DNA from: Ideonella sp. WA131b
GTDB taxonomy: Bacteria; Pseudomonadota; Gammaproteobacteria; Burkholderiales; Burkholderiaceae_C
DNA length: 64,000 nucleotides
Direction: 5' to 3'
Assembly: GCA_023657425.1 (NCBI GenBank)
Contig: JAGTJW010000003.1
Coordinates: 186,001-250,000, forward strand
The first letter of the stretch is position 1, and every line of letters begins with the position of its first letter. This document shows positions 9,487-19,816 of this stretch, piece after piece. The notes beneath the pieces are model-generated. The model ran no database searches and had not been told where the DNA came from. It was given only the letters and a program-made list of their open reading frames with translations. A program made the translations under genes and the position numbers.

Positions 9487-11019
9487 TCAAGGCAGGAGCA
9501 GGGCGAACGGCCCTTGGCGGGTCCAGGTAGCGGCCTCCTCCTGCAACAGGAACAGCGTGCGCGGGTGCGTCTCGGCCCAGTCGGGTGTGAACCCCAGCGC
9601 GGCGTTGTCGCCGCGCATCGACAACTGCAGCGCGGCCGGGTTCACTGGCCCGCGCGCGTGGCACTTGATCACGGCCAACCGCAGGCACATCACCTGCCAG
9701 GCGAACAGCGGCTGCGCCAGTTGCAGCTCCAGCTTGCGCAGGCCACCACGCTGGCCCAGTACCAGATCGCCCAGCCGGCGTTGCTGGCTTTGCGAAAAGC
9801 CGGCCGCATCGGCGTAGCTCAGCAGGTAGGCGCTGTGGCGATGGTGGTCGTGGTGCGACACCATCTGACCCATCTCGTGCAAAGCGCAGGCCCAGGCCAG
9901 CTCTCGCCGGCTGTCGTCGTCGGCGCGCTCCCCCAGGGACTCGCGCACGCCGTCGAACAGCGCCAGCGCCACCGAGCCGACGCGCTCGGCCTGGCCGGTG
10001 TCGACGCCGTAGCGCTGCTGCAGCACGGCCACGGTCTCGTCGCGCATGTCGCCCGGGCGGCGGCGCAGCAGTGCCTGGCGCCGCTCGTGCAGGTCGACGA
10101 TCACGCCCTGGCGGAGCGCGCCCTTCGCCGCCATGAGCGTGCTGATGTCGAAATGCGTGGCCAGTGTGTAGAGGATGGCCAGCCCGCCCGGAAGCACGGC
10201 ACGGCGCTCGGGCTTCAGACCCGGCAGCGCGATGCGGTCGATGTGGCCGGCCTCCAGGCAGCGCTCGATGCACCATCGCAGGCCGGCCGGCGTGATGCGA
10301 CCGTCGGTCACGCCGTTGGCGGCCAGGAGCTGCGACACCGCACCGGCCGTGCCCGACGAACCCAGAGCCTCGGACCAGTGCTCGCGTGCGAACGGAGCCA
10401 ACGCCTCCTCAAGCTCCGCGCCGGCGGCCACCTGGGCGCTGCGGAAGCCCTCGCGCGGGATGCGGCCCTCCGGGAAGAAGCGCATCGACAGGCTGACGCA
10501 GCCGACTGCGAAGCTCTCGGCCACGCGCGGCGTGCGGCCCTGGCCGAGGATCAGCTCGGTCGAGCGGCCGCCGATGTCGATGACGAGCCGACCAGCTGCG
10601 GCGTCCGCGGGCGGCTGGAGGTGGTGCACGCCGGCATAAATGAGGCGCGCCTCTTCGCGGCCGCTGATGACCTCGATCGGGAAGCCCAGGGCGTCTTGTG
10701 CGCGCACCAGGAAGGCATTGCGGTTGCGGGCCTCGCGCAAAGTCTGTGTGGCCACCGCGCGCACCTGACCCGGCTCGAAGCCCGCGAGCCGCTGCGAGAA
10801 ACGCCGCAGGCAAGCCAGACCGCGTTGCGCCGCGTCTTCAGTCAGCTGACCGGCGCTGTCTAGGCCCGCGCCCAGGCGCACGGTCTCCTTCAAATAGTCG
10901 ACTCGGCGGTAGCGGTCGTGAGGCAGCGCGCCGATCTCGAGCCGGAAGCTGTTCGAGCCCATGTCGATGGCCGCCAGCAGGGCTTGGTGCGGCGTCGTCG
11001 GCGCCTCTTTTTTCTCCAT
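9487..11019 (-). CDS. ppx: Exopolyphosphatase Ppx/GppA family
   Basis: Releases orthophosphate from polyphosphate chain ends and may also act on pppGpp. The 510-residue product has the actin-like ATPase fold: AAIDMGSNSFRLEI near residue 16, VISGREEARLIYAG with the catalytic Glu, and VIDIGGRSTELILG. The C-terminal half has an HD-like region, CALHEMGQMVSHHDHHRHS, typical of the long Ppx form. The ATG at 11019 gives MEKKEAPTT. It converges on sixA with 47 bases between and diverges from the dienelactone hydrolase gene. Confidence 0.95.
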   Translation of the reverse strand: MEKKEAPTTPHQALLAAIDMGSNSFRLEIGALPHDRYRRVDYLKETVRLGAGLDSAGQLTEDAAQRGLACLRRFSQRLAGFEPGQVRAVATQTLREARNRNAFLVRAQDALGFPIEVISGREEARLIYAGVHHLQPPADAAAGRLVIDIGGRSTELILGQGRTPRVAESFAVGCVSLSMRFFPEGRIPREGFRSAQVAAGAELEEALAPFAREHWSEALGSSGTAGAVSQLLAANGVTDGRITPAGLRWCIERCLEAGHIDRIALPGLKPERRAVLPGGLAILYTLATHFDISTLMAAKGALRQGVIVDLHERRQALLRRRPGDMRDETVAVLQQRYGVDTGQAERVGSVALALFDGVRESLGERADDDSRRELAWACALHEMGQMVSHHDHHRHSAYLLSYADAAGFSQSQQRRLGDLVLGQRGGLRKLELQLAQPLFAWQVMCLRLAVIKCHARGPVNPAALQLSMRGDNAALGFTPDWAETHPRTLFLLQEEAATWTRQGPFALLLP

Positions 11020-11055
11020 GCGCCGATCGTACCTGTGGAGCTGTGCAGGTCTTCC

Positions 11056-11061
11056 TAGAAT
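11056..11061 (+). promoter_or_regulatory. Possible -10 element upstream of the dienelactone hydrolase gene
   Basis: TAGAAT, within CTAGAAT, 45 bases upstream of the hydrolase start in the ppx divergent region. The same seven bases recur 40 bases upstream of xseB. No convincing -35 is visible at either site, so this is weak support for a sigma-70 promoter. Confidence 0.3.
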
Positions 11062-11106
11062 GCGGCAGCCTTGTCGACACCCACCCACATCGCGCGGAGA
11101 CCCACG

Positions 11107-11997
11107 ATGCTCAAGGAAGACTTCGATGCGCTGGTGCCGGCCACCGGCCTGCTCGAAGGGGCCGACACGCGCCGAGCCTTCATGCGCCGGGCTGTCGGCA
11201 CTGGCTTTGCCGCAGCGGCGCTGCCGGTGACGGCGCAGACGGTGGTCAAGACCGACAGCATCGGCCTGGTGGCCGGAGAAGTGATGATCCCCGTTGGTGA
11301 CTTCCGCATGCCGGCCTACCGCGCCGCGCCACTGGGCAGGGCCGGCGCGCCGGTGGTGCTGGTGGTGTCCGAGATCTTCGGCGTGCACGAGTACATCGCC
11401 GACGTCGCGCGGCGCTTCGCCAAGGCTGGCTACTTCGCGATCGCGCCCGAGCTGTTCGTGCGCCAGGGCGACCCCGCCGAGTACGGCGAGCTGGCCAGGC
11501 TGATCGCCGAAGTCGTCAGCAAGGTCCCCGACGCGCAGGTCATGGGCGACCTCGACGCCACGCTGGCCTGGGCGCGCGGCCAGGGTGCCGACACGGCCAA
11601 GGCCGGGGTGACGGGCTTTTGCTGGGGCGGCCGCATCACCTGGCTCTACAGCGCGCACAACCCGGGCATCAAGGCCGGTGTCGCCTGGTATGGGCGACTG
11701 GTGGGCGAGTCCCGTCCGTTGCAGCCGCAGCACCCGGTGGACGTGGCCGGCCGCCTGCACGGCCCCGTGCTGGGCCTGTACGGCGAGAAGGACACCGGCA
11801 TCCCACTGGACACCGTCGGCCGCATGAAGCTCGCACTGGCCGCCGGCAGCGCGGCGGCGAACAAGAGCGAGTTCGTGATCTACCCCGACGCGCCGCACGC
11901 CTTCCATGCCGACTACCGGCCGAGTTACCGCAAGGAGGCGGCCGACGACGGCTGGAAGCGTTGTCTGGCGTGGTTCAAGGCGCACGGCGTGGCCTGA
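11107..11997 (+). CDS. Dienelactone hydrolase family protein with Tat-like leader
   Basis: A 296-residue alpha/beta hydrolase of the dienelactone hydrolase family. The nucleophile is Cys172 in GFCWGG, with D229 in GEKDTGIP and H264 in DAPHAF completing the triad. The N-terminus contains TRRAFMRRAVGTGFAAAALP, which resembles a twin-arginine leader ending near AQT, so the enzyme may be exported. I used the ATG at 11107 with GGAGA about 8 bases upstream; an upstream TTG at 11071 is less likely. Family members open dienelactones in chlorocatechol breakdown, but many have other substrates. Confidence 0.88.
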   Translation: MLKEDFDALVPATGLLEGADTRRAFMRRAVGTGFAAAALPVTAQTVVKTDSIGLVAGEVMIPVGDFRMPAYRAAPLGRAGAPVVLVVSEIFGVHEYIADVARRFAKAGYFAIAPELFVRQGDPAEYGELARLIAEVVSKVPDAQVMGDLDATLAWARGQGADTAKAGVTGFCWGGRITWLYSAHNPGIKAGVAWYGRLVGESRPLQPQHPVDVAGRLHGPVLGLYGEKDTGIPLDTVGRMKLALAAGSAAANKSEFVIYPDAPHAFHADYRPSYRKEAADDGWKRCLAWFKAHGVA

Positions 11998-12092
11998 CGG
12001 CCCCTTCCTGCGGCCCAGCAACTCGGCGCCCCTCGCCAAGCTCAGGTCTGCTTCGCCATCGAGGTCCGCGCAAGCGGATCTGGCGCTGCGGC

Positions 12093-12527
12093 TCAGCGCA
12101 CGACCAGCACCGGCAGGGTGCTGTGCGTCAGCACCTTCTGCGTCTCGCTGCCCAGCAGCAGCGCGCTGACGCCGCGGCGGCCGTGAGAGGCCATGACGAC
12201 GAGGTCGGCGGCCTGCGCCTTGCCGTGGTCGAGGATGGCCTCCCAGGGGTGGAGGGCTTCGACCGTGTAGCCCTGGCAGCGCACGCCGGCCGCGGCGGCG
12301 GCGTCGGCCACGGCCTGGATGCGGCCGTTGGCCACGCGCTGCTGCGCATCGAAGAACTCCTGCGGCGGCACCGGCTGCATCTCGGAGATGGCGCTGTACG
12401 GGAACGGCTCCATGACGGCCAGTGCGTGCAGCTCGGCGCCGCACAGCTTGGCCAACGACAGCGCTGTCCGCAGCGCCTTCATCGTGATGTCGGAACCGTC
12501 GGTGGGGAAGAGGATGCGCTGGTACAT
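12093..12527 (-). CDS. Universal stress protein, UspA family
   Basis: A 144-residue single-domain Usp protein. It starts MYQRILFPTDGSD, the usual first strand and loop, and ends with the ATP-binding pattern G-2x-G-9x-G(S/T), seen as SHGRRGVSALLLGSET, before VLTHSTLPVLVVR. The ATG at 12527 follows GGAGACCTCC. ATP-binding Usp proteins respond to stress and starvation. It is downstream of the sulfurtransferase gene on the same strand with 87 bases between. Confidence 0.93.
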   Translation of the reverse strand: MYQRILFPTDGSDITMKALRTALSLAKLCGAELHALAVMEPFPYSAISEMQPVPPQEFFDAQQRVANGRIQAVADAAAAAGVRCQGYTVEALHPWEAILDHGKAQAADLVVMASHGRRGVSALLLGSETQKVLTHSTLPVLVVR

Positions 12528-12614
12528 GGTGGAGGTCTCCGGTGTCGTGTCGCCGCGGTCGGGCGCCGATGCTGCCATGTTCGACCCTCGGCGGGTGTTG
12601 GGGCTTGACCGCGG

Positions 12615-13460
12615 TCAAGCGCCGCGGGCCACCGGGCGCGCGGGGTCGCTGCACCACTCGCTCCACGAGCCGGGATACAGCGCCCCGGCGTCCAGGCCAG
12701 CGGCCGCCATCGCCAGCAGGTTGTGGCAGGCCGTCACGCCCGAGCCGCACTGGTGCACGGCCTCGCGGCCGCCGAGCAGGGCCTCGAACTCGGCGCGCAA
12801 GGTGGCTGGCGGCTTGAAGCGCCCGTCCTCGCACAGGTTGAGCTTGAAGAAGCGGTTCAGCGCGCCCGGGATGTGCCCAGCCACCGGGTCGAACGGTTCG
12901 ACATCGCCGCGGAAGCGCTCGGGCGCGCGCGCGTCCAGCAGGGCCACGCCGGCCAGCCCATGCAGCAGCGTGGGCGTGTCAACGGCGGGCATCGCGGGCC
13001 GGGACGGCAACGGGTAGGGCGGGACGGCGGCCCGGCGCGGCGAGTCGCCCTGCACCAGTGCACCTCCGACGGCCTGCCAGGCGGCGCGGCCGCCGTCCAG
13101 CACCGCCACCTTGGCGTGCCCGGCCCAGCGCAGCATCCACCAGGCCCGCGACGCATAGACGCCGCCGTGGTCGTCGTAGGCGACCACGGCCACCCCCGGC
13201 GCAACACCCCAGCGGCCGAGCGTTGAGGCGAAGGCCTCGCGCGTGGGGAGCGGGTGACGGCCGTTGCTGCCGGTCCTGGCGCCTGCAAGATCGCGGTCGA
13301 GGTGGGCGTAGGCTGCACCCGGCAGGTGCCCGTCGGCAAAGGCCCGCTCGCCGGCGGCCGGGTCGGTCAGGTCGAAGCCGCAGTCCAGCAGCACCAGCGG
13401 TGCCGTTCCGGCCAGGTGGGCGTGCAGCGTCGCGGCATCGATCAGCGGGGTCGGGATCAT
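12615..13460 (-). CDS. sseA: 3-mercaptopyruvate sulfurtransferase (rhodanese family)
   Basis: Two rhodanese domains in 281 residues. The catalytic Cys238 lies in CGSGVTAC, the loop typical of mercaptopyruvate rather than thiosulfate sulfurtransferases. The N-terminal domain has DCGFDLTDP and the interdomain LDGGRAAW segment. The ATG at 13460 is preceded by GGAGACCCCG; a second in-frame ATG at 13484 is possible. It is last in a minus-strand run, Rieske oxygenase, EamA transporter, sulfurtransferase, with a gap of 20 bases from the transporter. Confidence 0.93.
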   Translation of the reverse strand: MIPTPLIDAATLHAHLAGTAPLVLLDCGFDLTDPAAGERAFADGHLPGAAYAHLDRDLAGARTGSNGRHPLPTREAFASTLGRWGVAPGVAVVAYDDHGGVYASRAWWMLRWAGHAKVAVLDGGRAAWQAVGGALVQGDSPRRAAVPPYPLPSRPAMPAVDTPTLLHGLAGVALLDARAPERFRGDVEPFDPVAGHIPGALNRFFKLNLCEDGRFKPPATLRAEFEALLGGREAVHQCGSGVTACHNLLAMAAAGLDAGALYPGSWSEWCSDPARPVARGA

Positions 13461-13480
13461 CGGGGTCTCCTGCAGGAAGT

Positions 13481-14374
13481 TCATGCGTCGCCGGGCGCCG
13501 GGGTGGCGGCCCTGGGCCGGCCGCGCAAGCCGGTGGCGGCCACGCCGGCCACGATGATGAGGCCCATGCCCAGCACGGCCGCGGTCGACAGCCCCTCGCG
13601 GAACAGCAGCAGCCCGAGCAGCGCCGAGAAGACGATGCCCAGGTACTGCAACGCGGCGATGCCCAGCGTGGCGCCGCGGGCGAAGGCCTGCGTCAGCATC
13701 CACTGCGCCGCGGTGGCCAGTGCGCCGATGGTGGCCAGCAACAGCACGCCGCGCGGCGTGTGCGGGCTGAAGCCACCATCGAAAACGGCATAGGCGGCGC
13801 CAAACAGCACGCCGGTCGCCGAGAAGTAGAACACCACGCGCTCGCCAGGTTCGCCTGCGCGGCCCAGGGCCGACACCTGCAGGTAGGCCACTGCGGCCAG
13901 CACACCCGACGCGAGGCCGACCAGGCCATGCAGCCACTGGTCCTGCGCGACGGTGGGCTGCAGCACCAACACCACGCCAGCGAAGCCGGCGAGCACCGCC
14001 GCCACCCGGCGGGTGTCGACGCCCCCATGGTCGGTGGCGGCCGTGCCCTGGCGCCGGTGCAGCCACAGGGCGCCGACCACGAACACGGCCACCCAGACCG
14101 AACTCATGGTGTTGAGCGTCATTGCGGTGGCCAGTGGCAGGGCGCCGATGGCGGTGAACCACAGGCACAGCGCCACCACGCCGGTGACGCTGCGCGCGAT
14201 GTGCAGCCGTGGCACCGGGCTGGCGAAGGCGATGCCGCGCCACTGCATGAGCAGTGCCATCGCCAGCACACCGATGGCCGAGCGCGCGAGCACGATCTCT
14301 CCCGGTGTGTACAACTCCGACGCAGCCTTCACGGCGGCCCCCATCAGCGAGAAGAGCGCCGTGGCGCCGACCAT
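13481..14374 (-). CDS. EamA/DMT-family transporter
   Basis: About 297 residues with ten hydrophobic helices in two EamA repeats, as in RhaT/YdcZ-type metabolite exporters. Conserved features include the first helix with SLMGAAVKAASE, GEIVLARSAIGV, and a second repeat starting near HGLVGLASGVLAAVAYL. Start choice is uncertain: the ATG at 14374 is the first ATG in frame and leaves a short leader before helix 1, while CTG codons or a GTG further up would overlap the end of the oxygenase gene. The substrate cannot be told from sequence. Confidence 0.86.
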   Translation of the reverse strand: MVGATALFSLMGAAVKAASELYTPGEIVLARSAIGVLAMALLMQWRGIAFASPVPRLHIARSVTGVVALCLWFTAIGALPLATAMTLNTMSSVWVAVFVVGALWLHRRQGTAATDHGGVDTRRVAAVLAGFAGVVLVLQPTVAQDQWLHGLVGLASGVLAAVAYLQVSALGRAGEPGERVVFYFSATGVLFGAAYAVFDGGFSPHTPRGVLLLATIGALATAAQWMLTQAFARGATLGIAALQYLGIVFSALLGLLLFREGLSTAAVLGMGLIIVAGVAATGLRGRPRAATPAPGDA

Positions 14375-14403
14375 CAGGGCCGGCGCTGCCAGCGGCGCGG
14401 CCT

Positions 14404-15534
14404 TCAGCGCCAGGGCCCGCTCGCAGGCAAGCCCATCTCGCGTCGGTACCACTCGTGGAAGTGCTGCATGCCGTCTTCCATCGGGCTTTGGTACGGGCCG
14501 GCGTCGTCTTCGCCACGTTCCAGCAGCGCGCAGCGGCCGGCGTCCATGCGCAGCGCGATCTCGTCGTCCTCGGCGCAGGTCTCCATGTAGGCGGCCTGCT
14601 GGGCCTCGATGAAATCGGGCTCGAAGGCGAGGATCTCCTCCGGGTAGTAGAACTCGACCAGGTTGAGGGTCTTCTGCGGCCCCTGCGGGAACAGCGTGCT
14701 CACCACCAGCACATCGGGGTACCACTCCACCATCACCGTGGGGTAGTAGGTGAGCCAGATTGCTCCCTGGGCCGGCTGGCGGCCCTCGCGCACCTTCAGC
14801 ACCTGGTCGTGCCAGCGCTGGTAAACCGGTGACCCCGGGCGCGCCAGATCGGCGTTGACGCCCACCTTCTGCACCGAGTGGTGACGGCCGAATTCCCAGG
14901 CCAGGTCGCCGCAGGTCACGAACTGGCCCAGGCCGGGGTGGAACGGGCCGACGTGGTAGTCCTCCAGGTAGACCTCGATGAAGGTCTTCCAGTTGTAGTC
15001 GCACTCGTGCAGCTTCGACAGGCCGAACTGGTAGCCCGAGAAGTCCAGCTGGACCGCCACACCCAGGCCCTGCAGGTCGGTGGTGACATCGCGGCCCTGG
15101 CGCTCGAACACAAGGCCGTTCCAGCGCTGGACCGGGTGATTGCGCAGGTTTAGGCAGGGGTCGCGCTCGAAGTGCGGTGCGCCGACGAGGCGGCCGTGCA
15201 GATCGTAGGTCCAGCGGTGCAGGGGGCAGACCACGTGGCCGCCGGTGGTCTGGCCGCGGCCCTTGAGCATGATGGCCTGGCGGTGGCGGCAGACGTTGCC
15301 GATGAGCTCCACGCCGCCCGGTGTGCGCACCAGCGCCCGGCCTTCGCCTTCCTGGGCAAGGGCGAGGTGGTCGCCGACCTCGGGCACGGCGAGTTCGTGC
15401 CCCAGGTAGCGCGGGGCAGACTGAAAGATCAGCTCCTGCTCGCGCCGGTACAGCGCCTCGTCGAAATAACTGCTCACCGGCAACTGCGTGCGGGCGCGCT
15501 CCAGGGACTCGACGGCAATGCTCAGGTCCGACAT
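14404..15534 (-). CDS. Rieske non-heme iron oxygenase, alpha subunit
   Basis: A 376-residue aromatic-ring-hydroxylating dioxygenase alpha-subunit homologue. The Rieske [2Fe-2S] ligands are C82, H84, C103 and H106 (CRH and CPLH); the mononuclear iron site is seen in EVYLEDYHVGPFHP with H194 and H199. There is no neighbouring beta subunit, ferredoxin or reductase gene, so the partner and substrate are unknown; choline-monooxygenase-like or phenylpropionate-type activity are both possible. The ATG at 15534 has GGAGGA upstream. It diverges from xseB. Confidence 0.88.
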   Translation of the reverse strand: MSDLSIAVESLERARTQLPVSSYFDEALYRREQELIFQSAPRYLGHELAVPEVGDHLALAQEGEGRALVRTPGGVELIGNVCRHRQAIMLKGRGQTTGGHVVCPLHRWTYDLHGRLVGAPHFERDPCLNLRNHPVQRWNGLVFERQGRDVTTDLQGLGVAVQLDFSGYQFGLSKLHECDYNWKTFIEVYLEDYHVGPFHPGLGQFVTCGDLAWEFGRHHSVQKVGVNADLARPGSPVYQRWHDQVLKVREGRQPAQGAIWLTYYPTVMVEWYPDVLVVSTLFPQGPQKTLNLVEFYYPEEILAFEPDFIEAQQAAYMETCAEDDEIALRMDAGRCALLERGEDDAGPYQSPMEDGMQHFHEWYRREMGLPASGPWR

Positions 15535-15774
15535 GATCCGACCGGATCCTCCTTGCAGGGAAAAGGACTGCGACCAAACCGGGCCGAAGGCGCCATGCAC
15601 CCGAAGGCTACATGGCAGAATCCCCGGCGAAAACGCCTCTCTGAACCCTGGGGGGTTCCAGGCGGGGGCGAATTCTAGCCGGGGGCGTCCCTGAGGCCGG
15701 GGGAGCTCTCCGGTGTGTTGCGCGACGATCGCCGGGGCAGTCGCAAGCCACGCGGCCGGGCAGGGAGGCTTGTC

Positions 15775-15780
15775 TAGAAT
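15775..15780 (+). promoter_or_regulatory. Possible -10 element upstream of xseB
   Basis: TAGAAT, within CTAGAAT, 40 bases upstream of the xseB start and identical to the element upstream of the dienelactone hydrolase. It would drive xseB-ispA-dxs. No clear -35 was found, so confidence is low. Confidence 0.3.
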
Positions 15781-15820
15781 CGGCGCCACATTTCACAGCC
15801 CGGAATCGACGCCACCGCCC

Positions 15821-16063
15821 ATGGCACGAAGCGCCAGCAAACCCAGCCCCCCCGAGCCCGCCAGCTACGAGCAGGCCCTGGCCGAGCTCGACCGCCTGGT
15901 GGCGCAGATGGAGGAGGGGCAGCTGCCTCTGGACCAGTTGCTCGACGCCTACTGCCGGGCTTCGGAGTTGCTGCAGTTTTGCCGCGGCCGACTCCAGCTT
16001 GTCGAAGACCAGGTGAAGGTCCTCGACGAGGGCGTGCTCAAGCCCTGGGCGGCGCCGGCATGA
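15821..16063 (+). CDS. xseB: Exodeoxyribonuclease VII small subunit
   Basis: An 80-residue small subunit that binds the catalytic large subunit XseA. Conserved helices are visible: [39 protein letters not shown] and [11 protein letters not shown]. The ATG at 15821 gives a normal length; in-frame starts further up would run into the promoter region. Its TGA overlaps the ispA ATG (ATGA), giving translational coupling in the xseB-ispA-dxs operon, an arrangement common in proteobacteria. Confidence 0.94.
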   Translation: MARSASKPSPPEPASYEQALAELDRLVAQMEEGQLPLDQLLDAYCRASELLQFCRGRLQLVEDQVKVLDEGVLKPWAAPA

Positions 16064-16962
16064 CGGGCGCGGACATCGCGGGCTTCGAAGACTGGGCCCA
16101 CGCCGAACTGGCGGCGGTGGAGTCCGCGTTGCGGGCGTGGGTCCCGGCCGACGCCCCGGCCGGCCTCGGGCTGGCCATGCGATACGGCGTGCTCGACGGC
16201 GGCAAGCGGCTGCGCCCGCTTTTGGTGCTGGCCGCCTGTCGCGCCGTCGGCGGCCGCCGCGAGGCCGCGCTGCGCGCCGCCGTGGCGGTGGAGCTGATCC
16301 ACGCCTACAGCCTGGTGCACGACGACATGCCCTGCATGGACAACGACGTGCTGCGACGTGGCAAGCCCACGGTGCACGTGCAGTACGGGCAGGCCCAGGC
16401 CATGCTGGCCGGCGATGCCATGCAGGCGCTGGCCTTCGAGGTCCTGACGCCCGGCGACGGCAGCGTCGAGCCTGTCTTGCAGGCTCGGCTGGTGGCGCTG
16501 CTGGCGAGAGCCGCGGGGCACTCGGGCATGGCCGGCGGCCAGGCCATCGATCTGGCCAGCATCGGCAGCACCCTCGGCGAGGACGCGCTGCGCGACATGC
16601 ACCGCCGCAAGACGGGCGCTTTGCTGCAGGCCAGCGTCATGATGGGCGCCGCTTGCGGCCGCAGCACGACGACCACCGAAGCCGCCCTTTCCGATTTCGG
16701 CTGGGCACTGGGCCTGGCGTTCCAGGTGGTGGACGACATCCTCGACGTCACGCAGTCGGCCGCCACGCTGGGCAAGACTGCGGGCAAGGACCAGAACGAC
16801 AACAAACCCACCTACGTATCGGTTCTTGGGCTGGAGGCGGCGCGCCGCCATGCGCAGGCGCTGCGCTCGCAGGCGCATGAGGCGCTCGTTGTCAGCGGCC
16901 TGGGCCGGTCGGCATCCTGGCTGGCGGTGCTGGCCGACAAGGTGGTTGAGCGGGAGAATTGA
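16060..16962 (+). CDS. ispA: Farnesyl diphosphate synthase (short-chain polyprenyl synthase)
   Basis: Condenses dimethylallyl or geranyl diphosphate with isopentenyl diphosphate to make farnesyl diphosphate. The 300-residue product shows GGKRLRP near residue 48, the first Asp-rich motif DDMPCMDND at 88-96 and the second, DDILD, at 225-229. The two residues inserted in the first motif and the residues before it are typical of bacterial FPP synthases. It overlaps xseB by four bases and its stop is directly followed by dxs. Confidence 0.95.
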   Translation: MTGADIAGFEDWAHAELAAVESALRAWVPADAPAGLGLAMRYGVLDGGKRLRPLLVLAACRAVGGRREAALRAAVAVELIHAYSLVHDDMPCMDNDVLRRGKPTVHVQYGQAQAMLAGDAMQALAFEVLTPGDGSVEPVLQARLVALLARAAGHSGMAGGQAIDLASIGSTLGEDALRDMHRRKTGALLQASVMMGAACGRSTTTTEAALSDFGWALGLAFQVVDDILDVTQSAATLGKTAGKDQNDNKPTYVSVLGLEAARRHAQALRSQAHEALVVSGLGRSASWLAVLADKVVEREN

Positions 16963-16964
16963 GC

Positions 16965-18851
16965 ATGAACGGATTGCTGCACAAGATCGAAGGTCCAGCC
17001 GACCTGCGCCGCCTGTCGCGCGAGCAGTTGCCGGCGCTGGCCAAGGAACTGCGCGAGTTCGTGCTGCAGACCGTCAGCCAGACCGGCGGCCATCTCGGCA
17101 GCAACCTCGGCACGGTGGAGCTCACCATCGCGCTGCACTATGTCTTCGACACGCCGCACGACCGCCTGGTCTGGGACGTCGGCCATCAGACCTATCCGCA
17201 CAAGGTGCTCACCGGCCGCCGAGACCGCATGCACACGCTGCGGCAGCTCGGTGGCATCGGCGGCTTTCCCAAGCGTGACGAGAGCGAGTACGACACCTTC
17301 GGCACTGCGCACAGCTCCACCAGCATCAGCGCTGCCCTGGGCATGGCGATGGCGGCCCAGCTCAAGGGCGAAGCCCGCAAGGCCGTGGCCGTGATCGGCG
17401 ACGGCGCCATGAGCGCGGGCATGGCCTTCGAGGCGCTCAACAACGCCGGCGTACCCCACGAGGGCTCAGTGCCCGATCTTCTGGTGGTTCTCAACGACAA
17501 CGACATGTCCATCAGCCCGCCGGTGGGCGCGCTGAACAAGTACCTGGCGCGCCTGATGAGCGGCAACTTCTACGCTGCCGCGCGCGAGGGCGCCAAGGCG
17601 GTCCTGAAGAATGCGCCGCCGCTGTTCGAGCTGGCGCGGCGTTTCGAGGAGCACGCCAAGGGCATGGTCGTGCCCGGCACCATCTTCGAGGAGTTCGGCT
17701 TCAACTACGTGGGTCCCATCGATGGCCACGACCTCGACGCGCTGATCCCCACCCTCGAGAACCTGCGCGGCAAGAAGGGCGCGCAATTCCTGCACGTCGT
17801 CACCAAGAAGGGTTACGGCTACAAGTTGGCCGAGGCCGACCCGGTGAAATACCACGCCGCTTCTGCCAAGTTCAATCCGGTGGAGGGCTTTCCGCCGAGC
17901 AAGCCCGGCAAGCCCACCTTCACCCAGGTGTTCGGTCAGTGGCTGTGCGACATGGCCGCGGCTGACGACAAGCTCGTGGCCATCACACCGGCCATGCGCG
18001 AGGGCTCGGGCATGGTGGAGTTCCACAAGCGCTTTCCCAGGCGCTACCACGACGTCGGCATCGCCGAGCAGCACGCCGTCACCTTTGCCGCAGGCCTGGC
18101 CTGCGAGGGGCTCAAGCCCGTGGTGGCCATCTACAGCACCTTCCTGCAGCGCGGCTACGACCAGCTCATCCACGATGTGGCGTTGCAGAAGCTGCCGGTG
18201 GTGTTTGCACTCGACCGCGGTGGCTTGGTCGGCGCCGACGGCCCGACGCACGCAGGCGCCTATGACATCGCCTACGTGCGGTGCATCCCCAACTGCTCGA
18301 TGCTCACGCCGTCCGATGAAAACGAGTGCCGCATGGCGCTGACGACGGCCTTCCGGGCCGACCATGCCGTGGCCGTGCGCTACCCGCGCGGTGCCGGCGT
18401 GGGTGCGGCCATTGGGGCCGAGTTGAAGAGCTGGCCATGGGGCAGGGGCGTGCTTCGGCGCCAGGGTGGCCGCATCGCCGTGCTGGCCTTCGGCACGCTG
18501 CTGCACCCGGCGCTGGCTGCGGCCGAGAAGCTCGGCGCCACCGTGGCCGACATGCGCTTCGTCAAGCCGCTCGATGAAGAACTCGTGCTGCAACTGGCGC
18601 GCAGCCATGAGGCCATCGTCACGGTGGAAGAGGGCTGTGTCATGGGGGGGGCCGGCAGTGCCGTGCTCGAGTGCCTGGCCGAACACAGCCTGACGGTGCC
18701 AGTGCTCACGCTGGGCTTGCCCGACCGCTTCATCGAGCACGGCGACCCGGCCAGGCTGCTGTCGCTGTGCGGCCTTGACGCTGCGGGCATCGAGGCCAGC
18801 ATCGTGCAGCGCTTCGGTGCGCGGCCGTCGCTGGCGGCCGTCAACGCCTGA
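16965..18851 (+). CDS. dxs: 1-deoxy-D-xylulose-5-phosphate synthase
   Basis: A thiamine-diphosphate enzyme joining pyruvate and glyceraldehyde-3-phosphate, the first step of the MEP isoprenoid pathway. The 628-residue product has [19 protein letters not shown] with the conserved His near residue 45, the TPP-binding [18 protein letters not shown], and the pyrimidine domain [15 protein letters not shown] with its catalytic Glu. The ATG at 16965 follows GGGAGAATTGAGC and overlaps the region of the ispA stop. It makes isoprenoid precursors next to ispA. Confidence 0.97.
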   Translation: MNGLLHKIEGPADLRRLSREQLPALAKELREFVLQTVSQTGGHLGSNLGTVELTIALHYVFDTPHDRLVWDVGHQTYPHKVLTGRRDRMHTLRQLGGIGGFPKRDESEYDTFGTAHSSTSISAALGMAMAAQLKGEARKAVAVIGDGAMSAGMAFEALNNAGVPHEGSVPDLLVVLNDNDMSISPPVGALNKYLARLMSGNFYAAAREGAKAVLKNAPPLFELARRFEEHAKGMVVPGTIFEEFGFNYVGPIDGHDLDALIPTLENLRGKKGAQFLHVVTKKGYGYKLAEADPVKYHAASAKFNPVEGFPPSKPGKPTFTQVFGQWLCDMAAADDKLVAITPAMREGSGMVEFHKRFPRRYHDVGIAEQHAVTFAAGLACEGLKPVVAIYSTFLQRGYDQLIHDVALQKLPVVFALDRGGLVGADGPTHAGAYDIAYVRCIPNCSMLTPSDENECRMALTTAFRADHAVAVRYPRGAGVGAAIGAELKSWPWGRGVLRRQGGRIAVLAFGTLLHPALAAAEKLGATVADMRFVKPLDEELVLQLARSHEAIVTVEEGCVMGGAGSAVLECLAEHSLTVPVLTLGLPDRFIEHGDPARLLSLCGLDAAGIEASIVQRFGARPSLAAVNA

Positions 18852-18975
18852 TGGGCTGTGCCGGCGCTGGCCGGCGAACGCGTCGTCAAGCGACTTCAAC
18901 GCTGGAGTTCACCCCCGTGACATCCCGGCCTCGCCGGTGATGGCATGCTCGCGGCCTGCCGCTGACCGCCCTTGC

Positions 18976-19788
18976 ATGAACAAGCCTACCGACGTCCTGC
19001 ACATCCCCGACACACAAAACGCGCCGGATGCCCGCCATCTGGCGATCCAGCGCGTGGGCGTGAAGGATGTGCGCTATCCGCTGGCGCTTCGAATGGCCGG
19101 CGCGGTGCAGACCACTGCCGCGCTGTGGACGCTGGACGTGGCGCTGCCGGCCGAGAAGAAGGGCACGCACATGTCTCGCTTCGTGGCCTGGCTGGACGAA
19201 CTCGCCACCTCGGGCTTGGCCCTGGACGCCGCCGAGCTGCGCGCGCGCCACGCCGAGATGTTGCAGCGCCTGGGGGCGAGCGAGGGCCGCATCGAGGCGG
19301 CTTTCAGCTTCTTCGTGCGCAAGCGCGCGCCGGTGTCCGGCCTGCAGAGCCTGCTCGACTACCAGGGCCGCTGGATCAGCGAGACGCGCGCCGGCACCAC
19401 CCGCGTGTGGGCCGAGGTGGCGGTGCCGGTGAAGAGCCTCTGTCCGTGCAGCAAGGAGATCAGCGACTACGGCGCGCACAACCAGCGCTCGCTGGTGACG
19501 ATACGCGTCGAGCTGCGCGAAGGTGTGGAGGACGGCCTGCCCTGGGAGCAGCTGGTGCGCTTCGCCGAGGACGCTGCGCCCAGCGAGATCTGGCCCATGC
19601 TCAAGCGCCCCGACGAGAAGTGGGTCACCGAACGTGCCTACGAGAACCCGAAGTTCGTCGAAGATCTGGTGCGCGACGTCGCGCTGGCGCTGAACGCCGA
19701 TGTGCGCATCGGCGCCTATGCGGTGGACGTCGAGAACTTCGAGTCCATACACAACCACAGCGCTTACGCGCGCATCGAGCGCGCGTGA
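18976..19788 (+). CDS. folE2: GTP cyclohydrolase FolE2 (type IB)
   Basis: Converts GTP to 7,8-dihydroneopterin triphosphate for folate and queuosine synthesis. The 270-residue product has the FolE2 hallmark [19 protein letters not shown], with C156 likely the metal-binding active-site Cys, and the C-terminal [19 protein letters not shown] block. FolE2 enzymes work with several metals and are often used when zinc is scarce, but no Zur site was recognised upstream. It lies 124 bases after dxs and converges on the AraC regulator gene. Confidence 0.95.
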   Translation: MNKPTDVLHIPDTQNAPDARHLAIQRVGVKDVRYPLALRMAGAVQTTAALWTLDVALPAEKKGTHMSRFVAWLDELATSGLALDAAELRARHAEMLQRLGASEGRIEAAFSFFVRKRAPVSGLQSLLDYQGRWISETRAGTTRVWAEVAVPVKSLCPCSKEISDYGAHNQRSLVTIRVELREGVEDGLPWEQLVRFAEDAAPSEIWPMLKRPDEKWVTERAYENPKFVEDLVRDVALALNADVRIGAYAVDVENFESIHNHSAYARIERA

Positions 19789-19816
19789 GCCTTCGCAGCG
19801 CCAGCGCGCCGATCAT